64,000 bases of DNA from Anthonomus grandis grandis. Its lineage: Eukaryota > Arthropoda > Insecta > Coleoptera > Curculionidae. The stretch spans positions 9,114,001 through 9,178,000 of the forward strand of contig NC_065550.1 in NCBI RefSeq assembly GCF_022605725.1, written 5' to 3'. The notes under the pieces are model-generated. The model saw nothing but the letters and a program-made list of their open reading frames with translations. It ran no database searches and was not told the DNA's origin. A program made the position numbers and the translations under genes. Positions within the stretch are counted from its first letter, which is position 1; every line of letters begins with the position of its first letter. Shown here in pieces: positions 1-11,412 of the stretch.

Positions 1-1189
1 AAAAGCAGATTACATAGAACAGCGGATGAACTGAAATAAAATGCAAATTACCTCATGCTTCAGAACAATAAAATAGAATTACACATATGAAATTAAAAAA
101 AAATTAAATCAAATTTAGAAAAACAATGAAAGAAATCAATTTAATGGAATATCGGTGGTACTCACTACGCTTGTGGTTAACCTCTTTTTATTTAAAAAAA
201 AAAGCTCAAAAATATAAAAATTTGCCGTCACAGAATATACAACTTAAACGGTCATAGATTCAGTGGAACTCAAAAAATTATGGTTTAAATAAATAATAAA
301 AACAAATATAATATAAAAAAAATAAGGATTGCCCGGAAACCCCCCACCTAAGCGTGATGCTTCCAGACAATCAAATGAGTGTCTTTTGCATCGATGAAAT
401 TGTAATTATTGAAATTAAAGAGAAAGATTGATACTGAAAAATCATAAAATAATTAAATGAGTCCGACGAATCTACATTGTTGTAAAAACAAAGCTTATTA
501 AAAATATAGTAATTCCATCTGATCTGACTACTTGTCCGCAATCCGTCAATGTCATGACGGCCGATAAGGTCAGAGGTAATGAGCACCACTGACATGAAAT
601 ATAAACGTATAGTGAAATGTTCAGACAGACATCCCGAAGCATGGACAATTTGCACTCTGCCAAGTTAAAGAGAGAAAACCTGAATTTAGTTCTTTATAAT
701 ATCACAAATAATATTACGAAATTACGAAAAGTATAAAATAACGGTGAATGCCATAGGATTCCAATTAAGTTCCTGTAAATAGATAATAACAAAATATCTA
801 CAAAATTACGTTATCGTAAGGTCATACAACTCAGGTGATACATAATACAAAATTAATATAAATGATAAATCAAAACTTATCTAAATGCCAAAATACATAG
901 TTATCTTAACCATTGCCGCATCACAATATAGAGAGTGAAGGCCTTAAACGCTATACGTAGATGGTTACCATTGTTAAATAGCCAGTACTCCATGCACATC
1001 CACCAATGCCATCTATGCACACTGTGAGCGAGGAAAGGGCACTATAGATTTTTTTAAGTTTCACCATTCTATGCGTAAAAGGGAATATTGAGATTGTTAT
1101 ATATTAAGTTATTCTAACGTAACATTGACATGTTACAAACTGTATACTTCGGGAGTGAATAACAATTAATAATACTTTATCACAGAAAA

Positions 1190-1690
1190 GAGATACTAGA
1201 GTTAATTATTAGTTCAAAATCTATCGGCAGCAAGGTCAGGAACTGATTGGTGTCATCGGAGCCATCATGCTCAGTTCACAAACACATACGGTTTGACATT
1301 GCTATCGGTAATAGACCCTAAAGAGGAACGTAGTATCCTATGATAAAACTATAAAGAATCATAATTAGCTTAATTACATGGCTGATAAAGTATCTAAAGC
1401 TATTCTAATAGGATATTATGAAAACTGTCCACTAAAGGTGAAGCGGGTAAATCGCGGTAAACCTTGGTGGAACAATAATCTTAACAAGATGCGGTCTGAA
1501 GTACGCAAACACTTCAACTAAAACCAGTAACAACTGGGAGCCATATCTTATGGCGTTAACCGACTACAATACATTTATACGTAAATCTAAGACAGATTCA
1601 TGGAGAAGTTTCTGCGAGGAAGTCAATGAAATATTTCACTGTGCAAGAAACTACAAGGTGCTCGAGCACGGGAGGCTAAGATTTTAAAGC
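1190..1690 (+). pseudogene. Non-LTR retrotransposon fragment (I/Jockey group), endonuclease-RT linker
   Basis: Degraded piece of a LINE pol. Forward frames give the typical segment between the AP endonuclease and the reverse transcriptase: around 1440-1520 GKPWWNNNLNKMRSEVRK, then after a stop WRSFCEEVNE near 1600-1630. The same family lies on the reverse strand at 34.6-35.6 kb, where the homologous stretch reads MRSEVRKLFNRAKSSNNW, so these are two copies of one element. Stops and frameshifts interrupt every frame. No poly(A) tail or target duplication is visible. The WW-and-R-rich linker is characteristic of the I/Jockey/R1 group; the exact clade is not resolved. Confidence 0.7.
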
Positions 1691-1699
1691 TTCAGAAGA

Positions 1700-2450
1700 C
1701 ACCTTGAGTCTGGGTCAGTTTATGTCTAATGTATAACATTCATAGGAGCCACTCCAGACTTTCCTCGTTCGCTGCCGCGATTAAGAGATTATTACTATGC
1801 ATTTCCATTGGTGCAACTGCCGCGACTAATCCCACTGCTAAACGGAGTCCGCAGGATGACCTCAGCTACCAACTCCACGCATTATAGCAGTTGCTCGTCA
1901 GTCAACCACCATTGGGTTGTCCGGCTCGGCTCATTGCTAACTGCAGTTTCGCGCTGCCCACCGATCGCGCATAGCTGGCTTGAGGCCCGGACTTAGTAGT
2001 CCGCGCTCCTATGACCGGTCCCCAGCATGCTCGGTAGGTGTGGACCCAGGTGTCTAGTGCCTCTTATTACGTATGCATTGTTCCTCCTTGGTGGAAGCCC
2101 CAGGTTTGTTTCGCGGAAGGAGTGATGGCCAAGGGCGCCACGGGAGCCGAGCCCAGGGAATCATTGGCTTCACCGGCAGCCCTAGCCTTCCTCCTACTTC
2201 TCTTCTCTGCACCGCTTAGATTTTTGCGTTTTAGCTGACTGGGCTCGAGCCAGGTTTTCTACAACAGAGGATAGGGAAACCAAGCTTCCTAGTTTGGCAG
2301 AGCCTCCGGAGGTAGGAATATTTGTGAGCCCTCCAGCGGAAGGGTTCCGCAACAAGATCGAAGGGATGGTGAGCTCTGAGGTCTCAGAAGATTCTCAGAT
2401 CTCTGGAAGGAGATTAAGGGGCGAAGGGAGGTTTGCTTTTTTATGATTAG
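1700..2450. other. GC-rich unidentified patch
   Basis: Base composition here is clearly richer in G and C than the surrounding AT-rich DNA. Short open stretches exist (for example 2126-2236 forward), but they show no motif I recognise. It directly follows the LINE fragment, so it may be the 5' or gag-like part of another retrotransposon. This is inference only. Confidence 0.3.
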
Positions 2451-3689
2451 CATAGTTCATGTTCGTCCAACAAATGGATATATACATCGGTAGTGGTCCA
2501 CCCAAGCAGATCCAGTTACTTGGGAAGGCTGGATACTCTGGAAGGTCCCTGGTATTTCAGAAGAAACGTTAACGACCGTATTAGGCCCCACGGCTAGCCA
2601 TCCCTCGGCACTTTGGATTGGGTTGAAGAAAAGGAACGGGGGACAAACACAAACACTAAAAAAGAAGAATACGTAGGGCGGCAAATATAGAGCAGAAAGA
2701 AGAGAAAGCAGGAGCAAACCTAAGAACAGCGGAAGAAAGGGTAATTATTGTCCGACAATCACAAACGTTGTTGAGTTTATCAACGTTCAATCTAGATATA
2801 CAGGATTGATTGTAGATATACAGGATTTGACTACGTGTATTATTTACACCTGATCATTGTCGAGAGTATCCTGTAGTCTTAAAAGTTTAATGACGAAGGA
2901 GGTACAAAGCCAATAAGGCTTTCGTGTGGGTCCATCAACTTACCCGAGAGATGTGCTGCGGTCCTGTGCCGATTAAGGCCCAGACCACCTCCCACAACCC
3001 CATATGTTAATATGTTCCTCTCGTTTTGAGAAAAAAATAATAAAAAAACCTTTTGAACTTTTTCATATTAATGTTTTCAAGAACAGCGTTGCCTCGTGGA
3101 TTCAGAAATACTACAACCCTGAGTTAATTTCCTTAAGCAAATAGTTATTACACGAGTTTTCTCAACTCGACTGAGGCAATAGAAATTTACGACGATATTT
3201 GTAATTTTGAGATTATTGAAATTAATCGTTGAATAGATTACATCCCAACGCAATGAAAAATGAATTATGCAATAATTACCTATAACAACTCTATACATTT
3301 AAGCAAGCGTTCACCCTTGGACATTATAGATCCCTTTAAGTAAGAAGTTCACAATTTAAAGAAAAAAACTCTTATGAAATTTAAAAAAAAATGACGTAAG
3401 TAAATGACGGAGTAAAAGTGGACAATGAATAAATAAAAAAAGTGATAGTAATTTATGTAAAAGAATTAAGAACACATTCGCATGAGCGGAACTAACATCC
3501 CTTCCCAAATTTTATTATCTTCACTAGAATCCTAGACTACTATTACTTAAACATAATAACACACAAAATGCAGCAGAATATTAGTCTTTTGTTCAATTTT
3601 TTTAAGTAAATGATATAAGTCATGAAACAAAACGTGTAGAATATACATTCTAAAAATATCCTTGTCAAATCATTAAAAAATATTTTTTT
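2451..3689. other. No recognisable gene
   Basis: Mostly AT-rich sequence. Near 2790-2835 a short motif (TAGATATACAGGATT) is directly repeated once. Around 2930-3005 there is a GC-richer block ending in CCCCATATG that could be a retrotransposon 3' end. No coding frame with recognisable motifs was found on either strand. Confidence 0.4.
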
Positions 3690-3736
3690 ACTTACTATCT
3701 ACAACAAAACTCTCTTTTTAATAAACATAGTCAGAA

Positions 3737-4061
3737 AAGCATTTCAGATTTTGACCTAAAACTCGGTATAGGAAGGTTTTCTGGTTTGAAAAACAAGACT
3801 TTTTTTACCGCTAAACCTCTGCTAGAAAGTGCCACTTACAACATAATATATTTCGGTAACTTATTCTAAATTATTTGTGCTACCATATACCTATAAAACA
3901 ACTGACCTAAAGACCTTATTTTCTCGTATTTCCACAACATAAAAGGTCTATTTGCTGATTTCCAATTCCAATTCCAATGCACAATTTGTAGCATAATGAG
4001 AAAACTTAATTATGTATAACATAATAATCAACTTTCTTTGGATAATATCTGAGTAGTATGA
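3737..4061 (+). repeat. Left inverted arm of mariner-type copy A
   Basis: Reverse-complement partner of 7381-7655, with several small indels. The left arm is about 50 bp longer, with an insertion near 3790-3850. Alignment by eye is good along its whole length. Confidence 0.75.
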
Positions 4062-4304
4062 GAATGACAACAAAAATAATAAAGGAAAATACTAATTACT
4101 ACTTACATTATATTTTCAGTGTAACCTTGCCTGCACTCTCCAAGCATTTGGATGTTATTTTTCATTTTCTGGGTATGGTAAAAATTCTTTGTCCAATCAC
4201 CTTCAGTTTCGACTGGCGTATCATAAACGCGTCGTTTTAAATTACCTTGGAAGAAGAAATGCATAAAATTTAAATTTGATAGACGGAATCTGGATAAACT
4301 CTAT

Positions 4305-4560
4305 TTAGAAGCTCACTAACTGATAAACTAACATGAGGTGAAGCGCCTGTTCGTAATAATAAAAGATCTTTGCGCTCAAATCATGTACTTTTTGTAAGTC
4401 GTATGGACGGAGCAGTTGCTGTTGAAAAATCGTATTTTCTGTACATTTAGAAACTTTAAATTCTCGAGCTACATTTCTAATCCCAACTGTAGAATATTTA
4501 ACGACACCATCTGAAACAAATTCTTCAACTTCAGATATACGTACTGAGAGCTCCACTATG
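4305..4560 (-). pseudogene. Mariner-type (rosa/DD41D-like) transposase, N-terminal fragment
   Basis: An 83-codon open stretch on the reverse strand. Residues 24-60 read like the second helix-turn-helix of the mariner-type transposases found elsewhere in this window: GIRNVAREFKVSKCTENTIF, then LRPYDLQKVHDLSA, compared with the family pattern HPYHLQRVQ-L. No ATG begins the frame (it opens with GTG) and the DDE/D catalytic part is missing, probably displaced by the adjacent retrotransposon. It sits just inside the left inverted arm. Not functional. Confidence 0.6.
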
Positions 4561-5023
4561 TCGGCCCAGATTTAGAGCAAGACTACCTAAAATCCAAATT
4601 GCTTTTACTACTCAAAACTTGTCTCAAACTAAAGCTATACTCATGTCCTACCAGTTTCTCGTAACCACTAATTGATACGTTGGAAAATTTTGAATTGGGC
4701 TGGTGTCTATTAGGGAACCTGTGAGCGTACAATCTTTGTGCTTTTAAAGCATTTCATTTTGGCAATCTGTATAATAAATGCATATTAGAATATTTAACAA
4801 ACGTATACTCTGATGTTAATATTAATACTTAATGTATTTATTATCGATTTCTTGCCAAATGGAAATCTCTAAAAATCTCCCTCTGGGGAAGGAGGGATAT
4901 TTCACTTATCCCAAAAGTTTAAAATATCAGATAAAGCTCTGATGGAGTCTCTTTGATGTTATCGAACTCAGTTTTTTACCTTTATTTACATATACACTAA
5001 AATTGCAAGATATGTTACTTAAA

Positions 5024-7290
5024 CTAGTTGACGTTATCTACGTTTTCAATGAACTTTCTAACGATTCCAGATGTTGATAATAGCGTCGACTTTTGCATGA
5101 ACTTATAGATGCTTTCCTTAACGTTGTGCAGTTTTAGGTTTTCGATCAGGCTTTTTGATATTAATTCTGTAGTTGACACAATTATTGGAATTGTCCGCAC
5201 TTCTCTCATTTCCCATTCTCTTCGTATCTGGTGTTCTACATCCCTGTACTTTTCATTATATTTCGCTCTTAACTTGTTATTATTAGAAATTCTTAGACAT
5301 CAATAAGAAATTTTATCGACTAGTATTAGAACTCGTTAGTCTGGTCGTACAGTGCTATCCCAATACAATATGTGTTGCTCATTTTCAATAACTGGTTCTG
5401 GCTTATAGTTCTAAGATGGTATCTTGATGCAGTATCTTTGCAACTAGATCATACCGTTCTTTATATTTCGTTGGTGCAAAAATTTGACATCCACTGGTGA
5501 CATACCTACTAAATGGGCTCTGTTGTCTCACATCCATACCTATATCTGTCACTTTGTACCATCGGATCACCTACGACAAACAAAGCTGTCCTGAAGTTAT
5601 CCAGCAGTTTGACGCTTTTATGTCGACACACTTTTGTTGAACTTCCTGAACATACGCTCCATGTAGTAGTTTTCTCATCCAAGCTTACATCTTTTCTTGC
5701 TCGGTGCTATGGTGTATGGGTAGCTCAAGCGTCTGGAGTTTACGTGGTCTGCTTCATGGTACGATAAATGTTTGATCTCAAATTACTAAAATGCTGAGTT
5801 AGTTGCTTCCCTATGTCTTCCCATATGTCGAGGTAGCGTAGTTGGTTCTACGGTCCTACGCGGGTAATGCTTATTGGCTTTCGTTAGGAGTGTTTTAGCC
5901 TTTCTTTGCAAGTTTTTGATGTTCATTTTAGTCTATCTTATAATGCCAAAGTGTGTAAGTTTCTGCTATTAGTAAACTTAGTAGTCAGCTCATTCTTCAT
6001 AATTCTATGGTATATTCTTTGCGCCTGCATCATTCCCAGATGCTTGTAGGATTCTTCGTTCATAGCATTAATTATATGATCGTTGTCTATCTGAAAGTCA
6101 CCTGGTTGTATTTTACCTTTCATAATGTTCACAGTTCAGCACTTAGGCAGTCCAAAGATCATTCCTATATCATCAGATTTTTTTCATTATCTTAAGGATC
6201 TTTTCTAGTTGATTTTGTGTTGCCGCAGGAATTTTACATTATTCATGTAAAGTAGATGGTTTACTCTTGTTAGTTCTTATCTATTTTATCTTGATTATCT
6301 ATTTTGTATAATTTATGTACATTGATAAGTCTTTTCTGTAGAACTGCGTAAAAATCTTTTCGGAAGTCAATGTATGCTGCGAAAGGTTTTTCTTGTTGTT
6401 AAATGCCTGATTGCCAACTACGGAGTTGATAGTTAGCTGTTCTTGACACCCCAAGGCATTTCTGATACATCCTGCCTTTTGAGCCGTAATGATGCTATCC
6501 TGGTTACAATGTCTCTAAATACGTTCTGTAATGCCAGATATAATTAGTTTATAGAGTGTGGGTAAGCATATTATTGATATTTAGCCGGATCTTGAATGCT
6601 TTAGCAATCCTTGGACAAGAGGTAAGTGGTGCCTTAAAAATTAAGAATATTCTGAGGATTCATAAGCACGTCGTTTAGAAACTAGGTCAGTTATTGATGT
6701 GTCGATCACAATTTCTTAATCCAGTAATTTTGACCATAATCTGAGCCTGGAACTTTCCAGTTATGTAGCTTTTTTATGACGTTAGTCAGTTCGTGAACTG
6801 AAAATGGTAAAAATACCATTTGATTATATGTTTGATAATTTGCTCGTTCTTCATCCAGCCATTCAGTGTCGAGGTTGCACTCACTAGGTGTTATTAATTG
6901 AGTGCCCGAGAACTCCTTTACATTTTCTTTAGTAGGGTAAATGCTAATGGCAGTGTTTGTTGGAGAAGTGTCGTTGACCTATCGATAAAAGTTCTCTGAG
7001 CGTTCTTCAAAAAGTAAATTATCTTATTTCCTTTTATTACTGGATTTATACCTTTTTAAACTACCTGAAAAAATAGATAACTTTTGTTTAAGTGTGTCTA
7101 GACATTGGTTCGGGAGTACAATTTTTTGGGCCCTGCTGTGTATGTTGTTGGGCCTCAGAGGAAATAATACCTCTACTCTTTCTTGTATTTTTCTGGTTCT
7201 GATACCTCTGATGAAGGTATTCATCACCGGCTAATATTTTTCCTAATATCTTCAATCTTTTTTAGTCGTCTCCTCTCCCACGGCTGTGTC
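5024..7290 (-). pseudogene. Degraded R2/R4-like non-LTR retrotransposon pol
   Basis: On the reverse strand, short frames in order match a LINE pol with a C-terminal restriction-like endonuclease. Around 7020-7090 LKRYKSSNKRK is followed by the pre-RT linker. Near 6780 comes WKVPGSD. Near 6350-6400 AYIDFRKDFYAV is RT motif 3 (family form AYIDFRKAFDSV). At 5940-6130 comes SYKHLGMMQAQRIYHRIMK, and at 5024-5209 a C-terminal segment with IPIIVSTTELISKSL and GIVRKFIEN. Numerous stops and frameshifts make this an old copy. Closest resemblance is to the R4/Dong-type elements; assigning it to R2 versus R4 needs a phylogeny. A second fragment of the same type is at 50.45-50.99 kb. Confidence 0.7.
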
Positions 7291-7296
7291 GGTCTT

Positions 7297-7321
7297 TAAT
7301 TATTATTATTATTATTATTAT
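7297..7321. repeat. (ATT)n microsatellite
   Basis: About eight ATT units, directly upstream of the R2/R4-like remnant in its own orientation. It may mark the retrotransposon boundary. Confidence 0.85.
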
Positions 7322-7380
7322 CAATATTATTCTAAATTATGATAAAAATAGAAATCAATTAATTATTAGAAATCATAGCA

Positions 7381-7655
7381 ACACTACTCAGATATTATCC
7401 AATGCAAGTTGATTATTATGTTTTATCATCATGGTACGCATTAATCATTGGAAATTTTAAAAACAAATATCTCTAAAACTGTTAACTTTAAACACTTCTA
7501 ATAAGTGGACCTTTTTGTAGTGAAAATACGAGAAAATAAGATTTGTAGGTCAGTGGTATAAAGGGTAGCACAAAAAAATGTATGATAAGTTATTTTTTGA
7601 AATAACTTTCCTATATCGAGTTTTATGCCAATATCTGAAATGCTTTTCAAGCAAT
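7381..7655 (-). repeat. Right inverted arm of mariner-type copy A
   Basis: Partner of 3737-4061. The open frame at 7498-7857 on the reverse strand lies mostly in this arm and is treated as non-coding because its sequence is explained by the repeat. Confidence 0.75.
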
Positions 7656-7697
7656 AAGGAAAAATAGAAATTAAAATTGTAACTTTGACACCCTGTA

Positions 7698-8230
7698 TCT
7701 CGCAAACTATTAACTTTGCACCAAGGTATGTTTCGATCAATTCACATATTTTGGTCTGTAGTATCTCTAGTTTCGAGACTTCCAAACTTTTCAGATACCC
7801 TCTATATTGTACCTGTATATGTACAGTGTGTAATGCGTTTATTTCAAACCGAACCACTTTAAAAAGTTGTCAAAAAAAAAACATGTCAAATTAGATATAC
7901 AGGGAGATGTTTAATTTTATATTTGACAAGTTCTGTTAATCACCGCCTCACCTCCAGCTAACATCACTTTGATATGTCAAACAAAAATCGTGTGACACAT
8001 CATGGTAAGCAGCATTAAAATGTCTATTCAACAGAACCAAAAAAAAAATCATCGACGTACCAGCGAATAGTAACTAAAAATGTCTTGGAATAATGGATAT
8101 TTTATCGACCTCAAACGTTTGTATTTCAAATGGCTGTCCTATAGTGTGTTACACAATTTTAAAAGGCATACCACCCAACTGTGTACGAAAAATTTAAGTT
8201 TATAGTTTTATAAGCAGTAAGGGTGTAAAA
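7698..8230. other. Spacer between mariner-type remnants
   Basis: AT-rich, with no coding signal. A further TATACAGGGAGATG motif near 7900 resembles the end of a mariner-type element and could be a terminus of the remnant that follows. I could not pair it. Confidence 0.35.
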
Positions 8231-8760
8231 AAAAATTTAATCAGTTCACAGAATTTATTTTATTAAGTACTCAAAATGTGCTCCGTTATTCGCGAGACAA
8301 TAATAAACTTTTGAAATTTCCCACAAAAAGAAGTCAAGAGGTGTTAGGTGCGGGGATCTTGGTGGCCATTCAATAGGACCTCTTCTTCCAATCCACTGGT
8401 TAGGATAATGACCATCCAACCATTGCCTAACGGTAACTAGATAATGAGGAGGTGCTCCATACTGTCGGAATTATAGTAAGCGTTCTTCTAAAGATAAATT
8501 TGCGTGTAGATCTCTCTGATTTTCTAGTTCACGAACTATTAGTGGTTCGATAGGTAGCTCTGTTTCTTCGATCTGTAGCATTTCAGCATACATGTTACTA
8601 TTTAAATTTCTTAGTATAAATATTGGGCCGATAATTTAGTATATAAATATACCAGCCCAAACATTAATTTTCCGAAGGTACTGGGTATGCTCTTCTTTAA
8701 ATATTTGTGCATTCTCGTCATTCTTTTTTTTTAAATTTTATTGTATTAAAATAAATTAAA
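8231..8760 (-). pseudogene. Mariner-type DD41D transposase remnant, catalytic half (copy B)
   Basis: The reverse strand encodes the C-terminal catalytic half of an IS630-Tc1-mariner transposase. From about 8700 down: YLRKINVWAGI, then near 8460-8400 YGAPPHYLVTVRQWL, then IGRRGPIEWPPRSP and LTPLDFFLW near 8330. I count 41 residues between the position of the second catalytic Asp and the Asp of PLDFF. The second Asp itself is replaced by Tyr (QYGAP where the family has QDGAP). At least one nonsense codon also lies in the N-terminal part. No paired termini found. Inactive. Confidence 0.75.
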
Positions 8761-9289
8761 CTAAAGGAACATTAACTTGATTGAGATTGATATTTTCTCA
8801 ATATAAACGGTATTGCCAAAAAAGAGGGTGAAATCCTTTTTAAGAAAAGATTCCTAAAAATGATTTTTGATGATGTTCTTCTGATTCAAAAAATGTTGTT
8901 GAGGCTTTAACATCGCTTTTAACTGGTTAATTATAATGGTATTAGTTCTGACAGGCTAGATGAAAGAGGTTGTAGGACTTTCACTCGCGCAAACATTTAA
9001 TATGTTTCTCCTCTCCTCTCAAGAACCAATTCACACATGGTTCATTCAAAATCCTTAATCTCCTTCCTTTCTTGCTATCTTTTTTAGAACCATCCCAATA
9101 TCTACACAAGGAGGAAGATATGAAATATCCCTCATAACTTTTGCACCTAGCTCTGAACTTGCTTAAAGGGGCTAAGGCACCCTTTCCCTTCAATAATATA
9201 AATAGTGTTAAGGTTTTTGATCCGCAATAAAAGGTTAAGGTCTTTGCAAACTCTCTCGATGGTCAATCTCAGGATTTTTTGGGGAGTTT

Positions 9290-10010
9290 GGGAAAACCTA
9301 AAAAATCATTTAATAGCCCGCAGAATTTCAAATTGTATCTAGACAGCTGCGGTCGAAATTAATACTCTAATAAAAACAACCAAAAATAACAAAGCCTCCA
9401 GTGCGAATCCTATTAATAACCCTACTTTGAAACACCGTGTCGACATCCAGGTTAGTGATCTTACCAACATACTCCACACTGTGTTTTAATTCTCATACTT
9501 TTGTAACAAATGGAAATCCGCTGATGTCATCCTTATATCTAAAAAGGGACAATCAGTGAAAAATCCATCGATTTACAGACCAGTATTCTCTCAGCGATGG
9601 GAAAAATCGAGGAAAAGCTATTCTCAATCAGTTCCGCTTATTCTGCAACAGACAAGAAATAACATAGGCAAGGTTTTTCACAAAATATGTCACTATGGCT
9701 TAATACATAAACTTTAACTATATAAACGATTTTTTTAGTTACGGCGCTGCCCATTTTCCCGACTACCTTGTTAAACTTGTTCACTCATTTCTGCCAGCGG
9801 ATCATTTCATATATGTTAAAACGGATTTGCATCCCTCTACTGTCTATAGGAACAGGAGTTCGTCAAGATTCCTTCCTTGCTTTCCTATCCCTCCTATTGT
9901 TTAACCACTTTATGCGCGAATTACCACAACTACAATATGTATAATACCTTGTTTCAGTATGCCGATGACTCAGGTCCATTATTTAGGTTTACTCAGGTCC
10001 ATTGTTTAGG
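9290..10010 (+). pseudogene. Jockey-like reverse transcriptase remnant
   Basis: Forward frames, with several frameshifts, contain RT landmarks in order. KKGQSVKNPSIYRPV near 9540-9590 is motif 1-2 of LINE RTs. Near 9595 comes a frame giving SAMGKIEEKL. A degraded GVPQGS region (GVRQDSF) lies near 9855, and the catalytic box FQYADDS is at about 9954-9974. The YADD box is intact although the frame is broken throughout. The endonuclease and 3' end are not recognisable. Confidence 0.65.
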
Positions 10011-11341
10011 TATTGTATTCGACTAAAAGCTCACCTAGGAACAACATATATCAAGCTGACAAGGCGAAAGGTCAACTATCCTACCTCTATACCCCAAAAC
10101 CAAGCTCTTCCAAAAGGGCGAGGATCCGGTTAATCTGCTAATCCCAATTTCATAAAGAACAAAATTTTTTTTTAATTTACAAAAAAGTTTGGTATTTCCG
10201 TTTCTACGCTTCACTATAAGTTACAACTATTATTAAAATATAAGGCAAATATAATTAATGTTAAGTCAGAACTTTAAAAAAAAAATCTATCCATATAGTT
10301 AGTCGCCACTTAAACGCCATGTCCTTTTTAAGTTATTCGTAAATTCCTGTATCGCTTTTTATTGAAATAAATTCTATATGTATATTTATTATGTATTGTA
10401 ACTGTTAACGAAACTTTTTTTCGGTGCAATTGAATTGAATTTTATTTAAATATGCATTCGTCATAACAATATTATTATTATTACAGTAAATAAGTTTTCG
10501 AAATGAAAGGAACAAAATGTAATCAATTTACAGCACCGCAAAATTCTCAAGAGACCTTCGGAAACCAAATAAAATAAGCTTCTAATAAGCTCAACTGTAC
10601 ATAATACAGTTTTATCACCCCTGCCCCTTAAGAAAAGAGCAACTATCACGTGATATGCATAATGCATAGCGTGGGACCGGACACACTGGGACAGATCCGA
10701 TGAGCAAACACAGATATAGAGACCGCACAAATTTGCTCCGTACTGTTTTAATCCCTTTACGTGTCTGTAAAGGGATTAACAATAACGAAAATAATTAACA
10801 TACTTTACAAATTTGGAAAAATATATGAAAAATGATTGGTTTGGTATTTGATTTTAGGTTTACTATACGACAGTTAGATACTATAAAAAAATTCTAAGAA
10901 AATTTCGTAAACCCAAAATAGTATGGCCGAACAACTTTAGACCTAAAGTTATATGATTATGTATATTTAGTTTCTTCTCAATATCTCCATCAGTTTTTAT
11001 TGTACAATCAATGTTTAACATACAAATTGTAGCCTATTGAATTATTTAAGTCTGTAGGGCTAAATAATCATGCTAAACGTAATAATAGTATGATAGAATA
11101 TTTCTAACGATTTCTTCGTTTCATCTTTTCACGTTTCATATATATAATTGTCTATCACTTCTGAAGTGTTGTATATTTTTAATACATGTGATGGGCTTTT
11201 CCAATTTAAGACCATTCATTGCAATGAAATTCAGACAAAAATTCAAAGGGGACTATGGACTATTGGAATAATTTTTAAGCGTCAATTTACTCCTAGCCAA
11301 TTAAATATTTTAGCAATAATGGGTACTAAAGTTTTATCAAT
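10011..11341. other. AT-rich spacer with one perfect hairpin
   Basis: No coding motif on either strand. The only structured element is the hairpin at 10749-10778, listed separately. The sequence from 10140 to 10460 has A/T runs typical of decayed retrotransposon tails. Confidence 0.35.
10749..10778. repeat. Perfect 12-bp inverted repeat with 6-nt loop
   Basis: TAATCCCTTTAC, loop GTGTCT, GTAAAGGGATTA: a perfect 12-bp stem in sequence of otherwise low complexity. No neighbouring gene explains it. It could be the centre of a small foldback element. Confidence 0.7.
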
Positions 11342-11412
11342 TATACAGGGTGTCCCGTTTAACTTGTAAACCTTTTAACTGGGGTTAGGTCTTCGTATGG
11401 CCTATCGAAATA

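Larger units (their letters stand above)
3690..7697. mobile_element. Long-inverted-arm mariner-type element (copy A) split by a retrotransposon
   Basis: Two imperfect arms of about 270-325 bp, at 3737-4061 and 7381-7655, are reverse complements of each other. Shared blocks include AAGCATTTCAGAT, CTTATTTTCTCGTATTT and GGATAATATCTGAGTAGT. The right side ends with ACACCCTGTAT at 7688-7698, matching the terminal motif of copies C and D. The left terminus is eroded and 3690 is approximate. Inside lie a DD41D-type transposase fragment (4305-4560, reverse) and a much larger R2/R4-like retrotransposon remnant (5024-7290, reverse), which presumably inserted later. Confidence 0.6.

Noticed and set aside
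7498..7857. 119-codon reverse open frame
   Set aside because: It has no ATG start (opens with GTG), mostly lies in an inverted arm of a mariner-type element and has no motif.
8981..9193. 70-codon reverse open frame rich in Lys/Arg
   Set aside because: It starts with TTG, has no homology I recognise and no splice or promoter context.
10461..10730. 89-codon reverse open frame
   Set aside because: It contains hydrophobic stretches from AT-rich DNA; no recognisable domain or gene structure.
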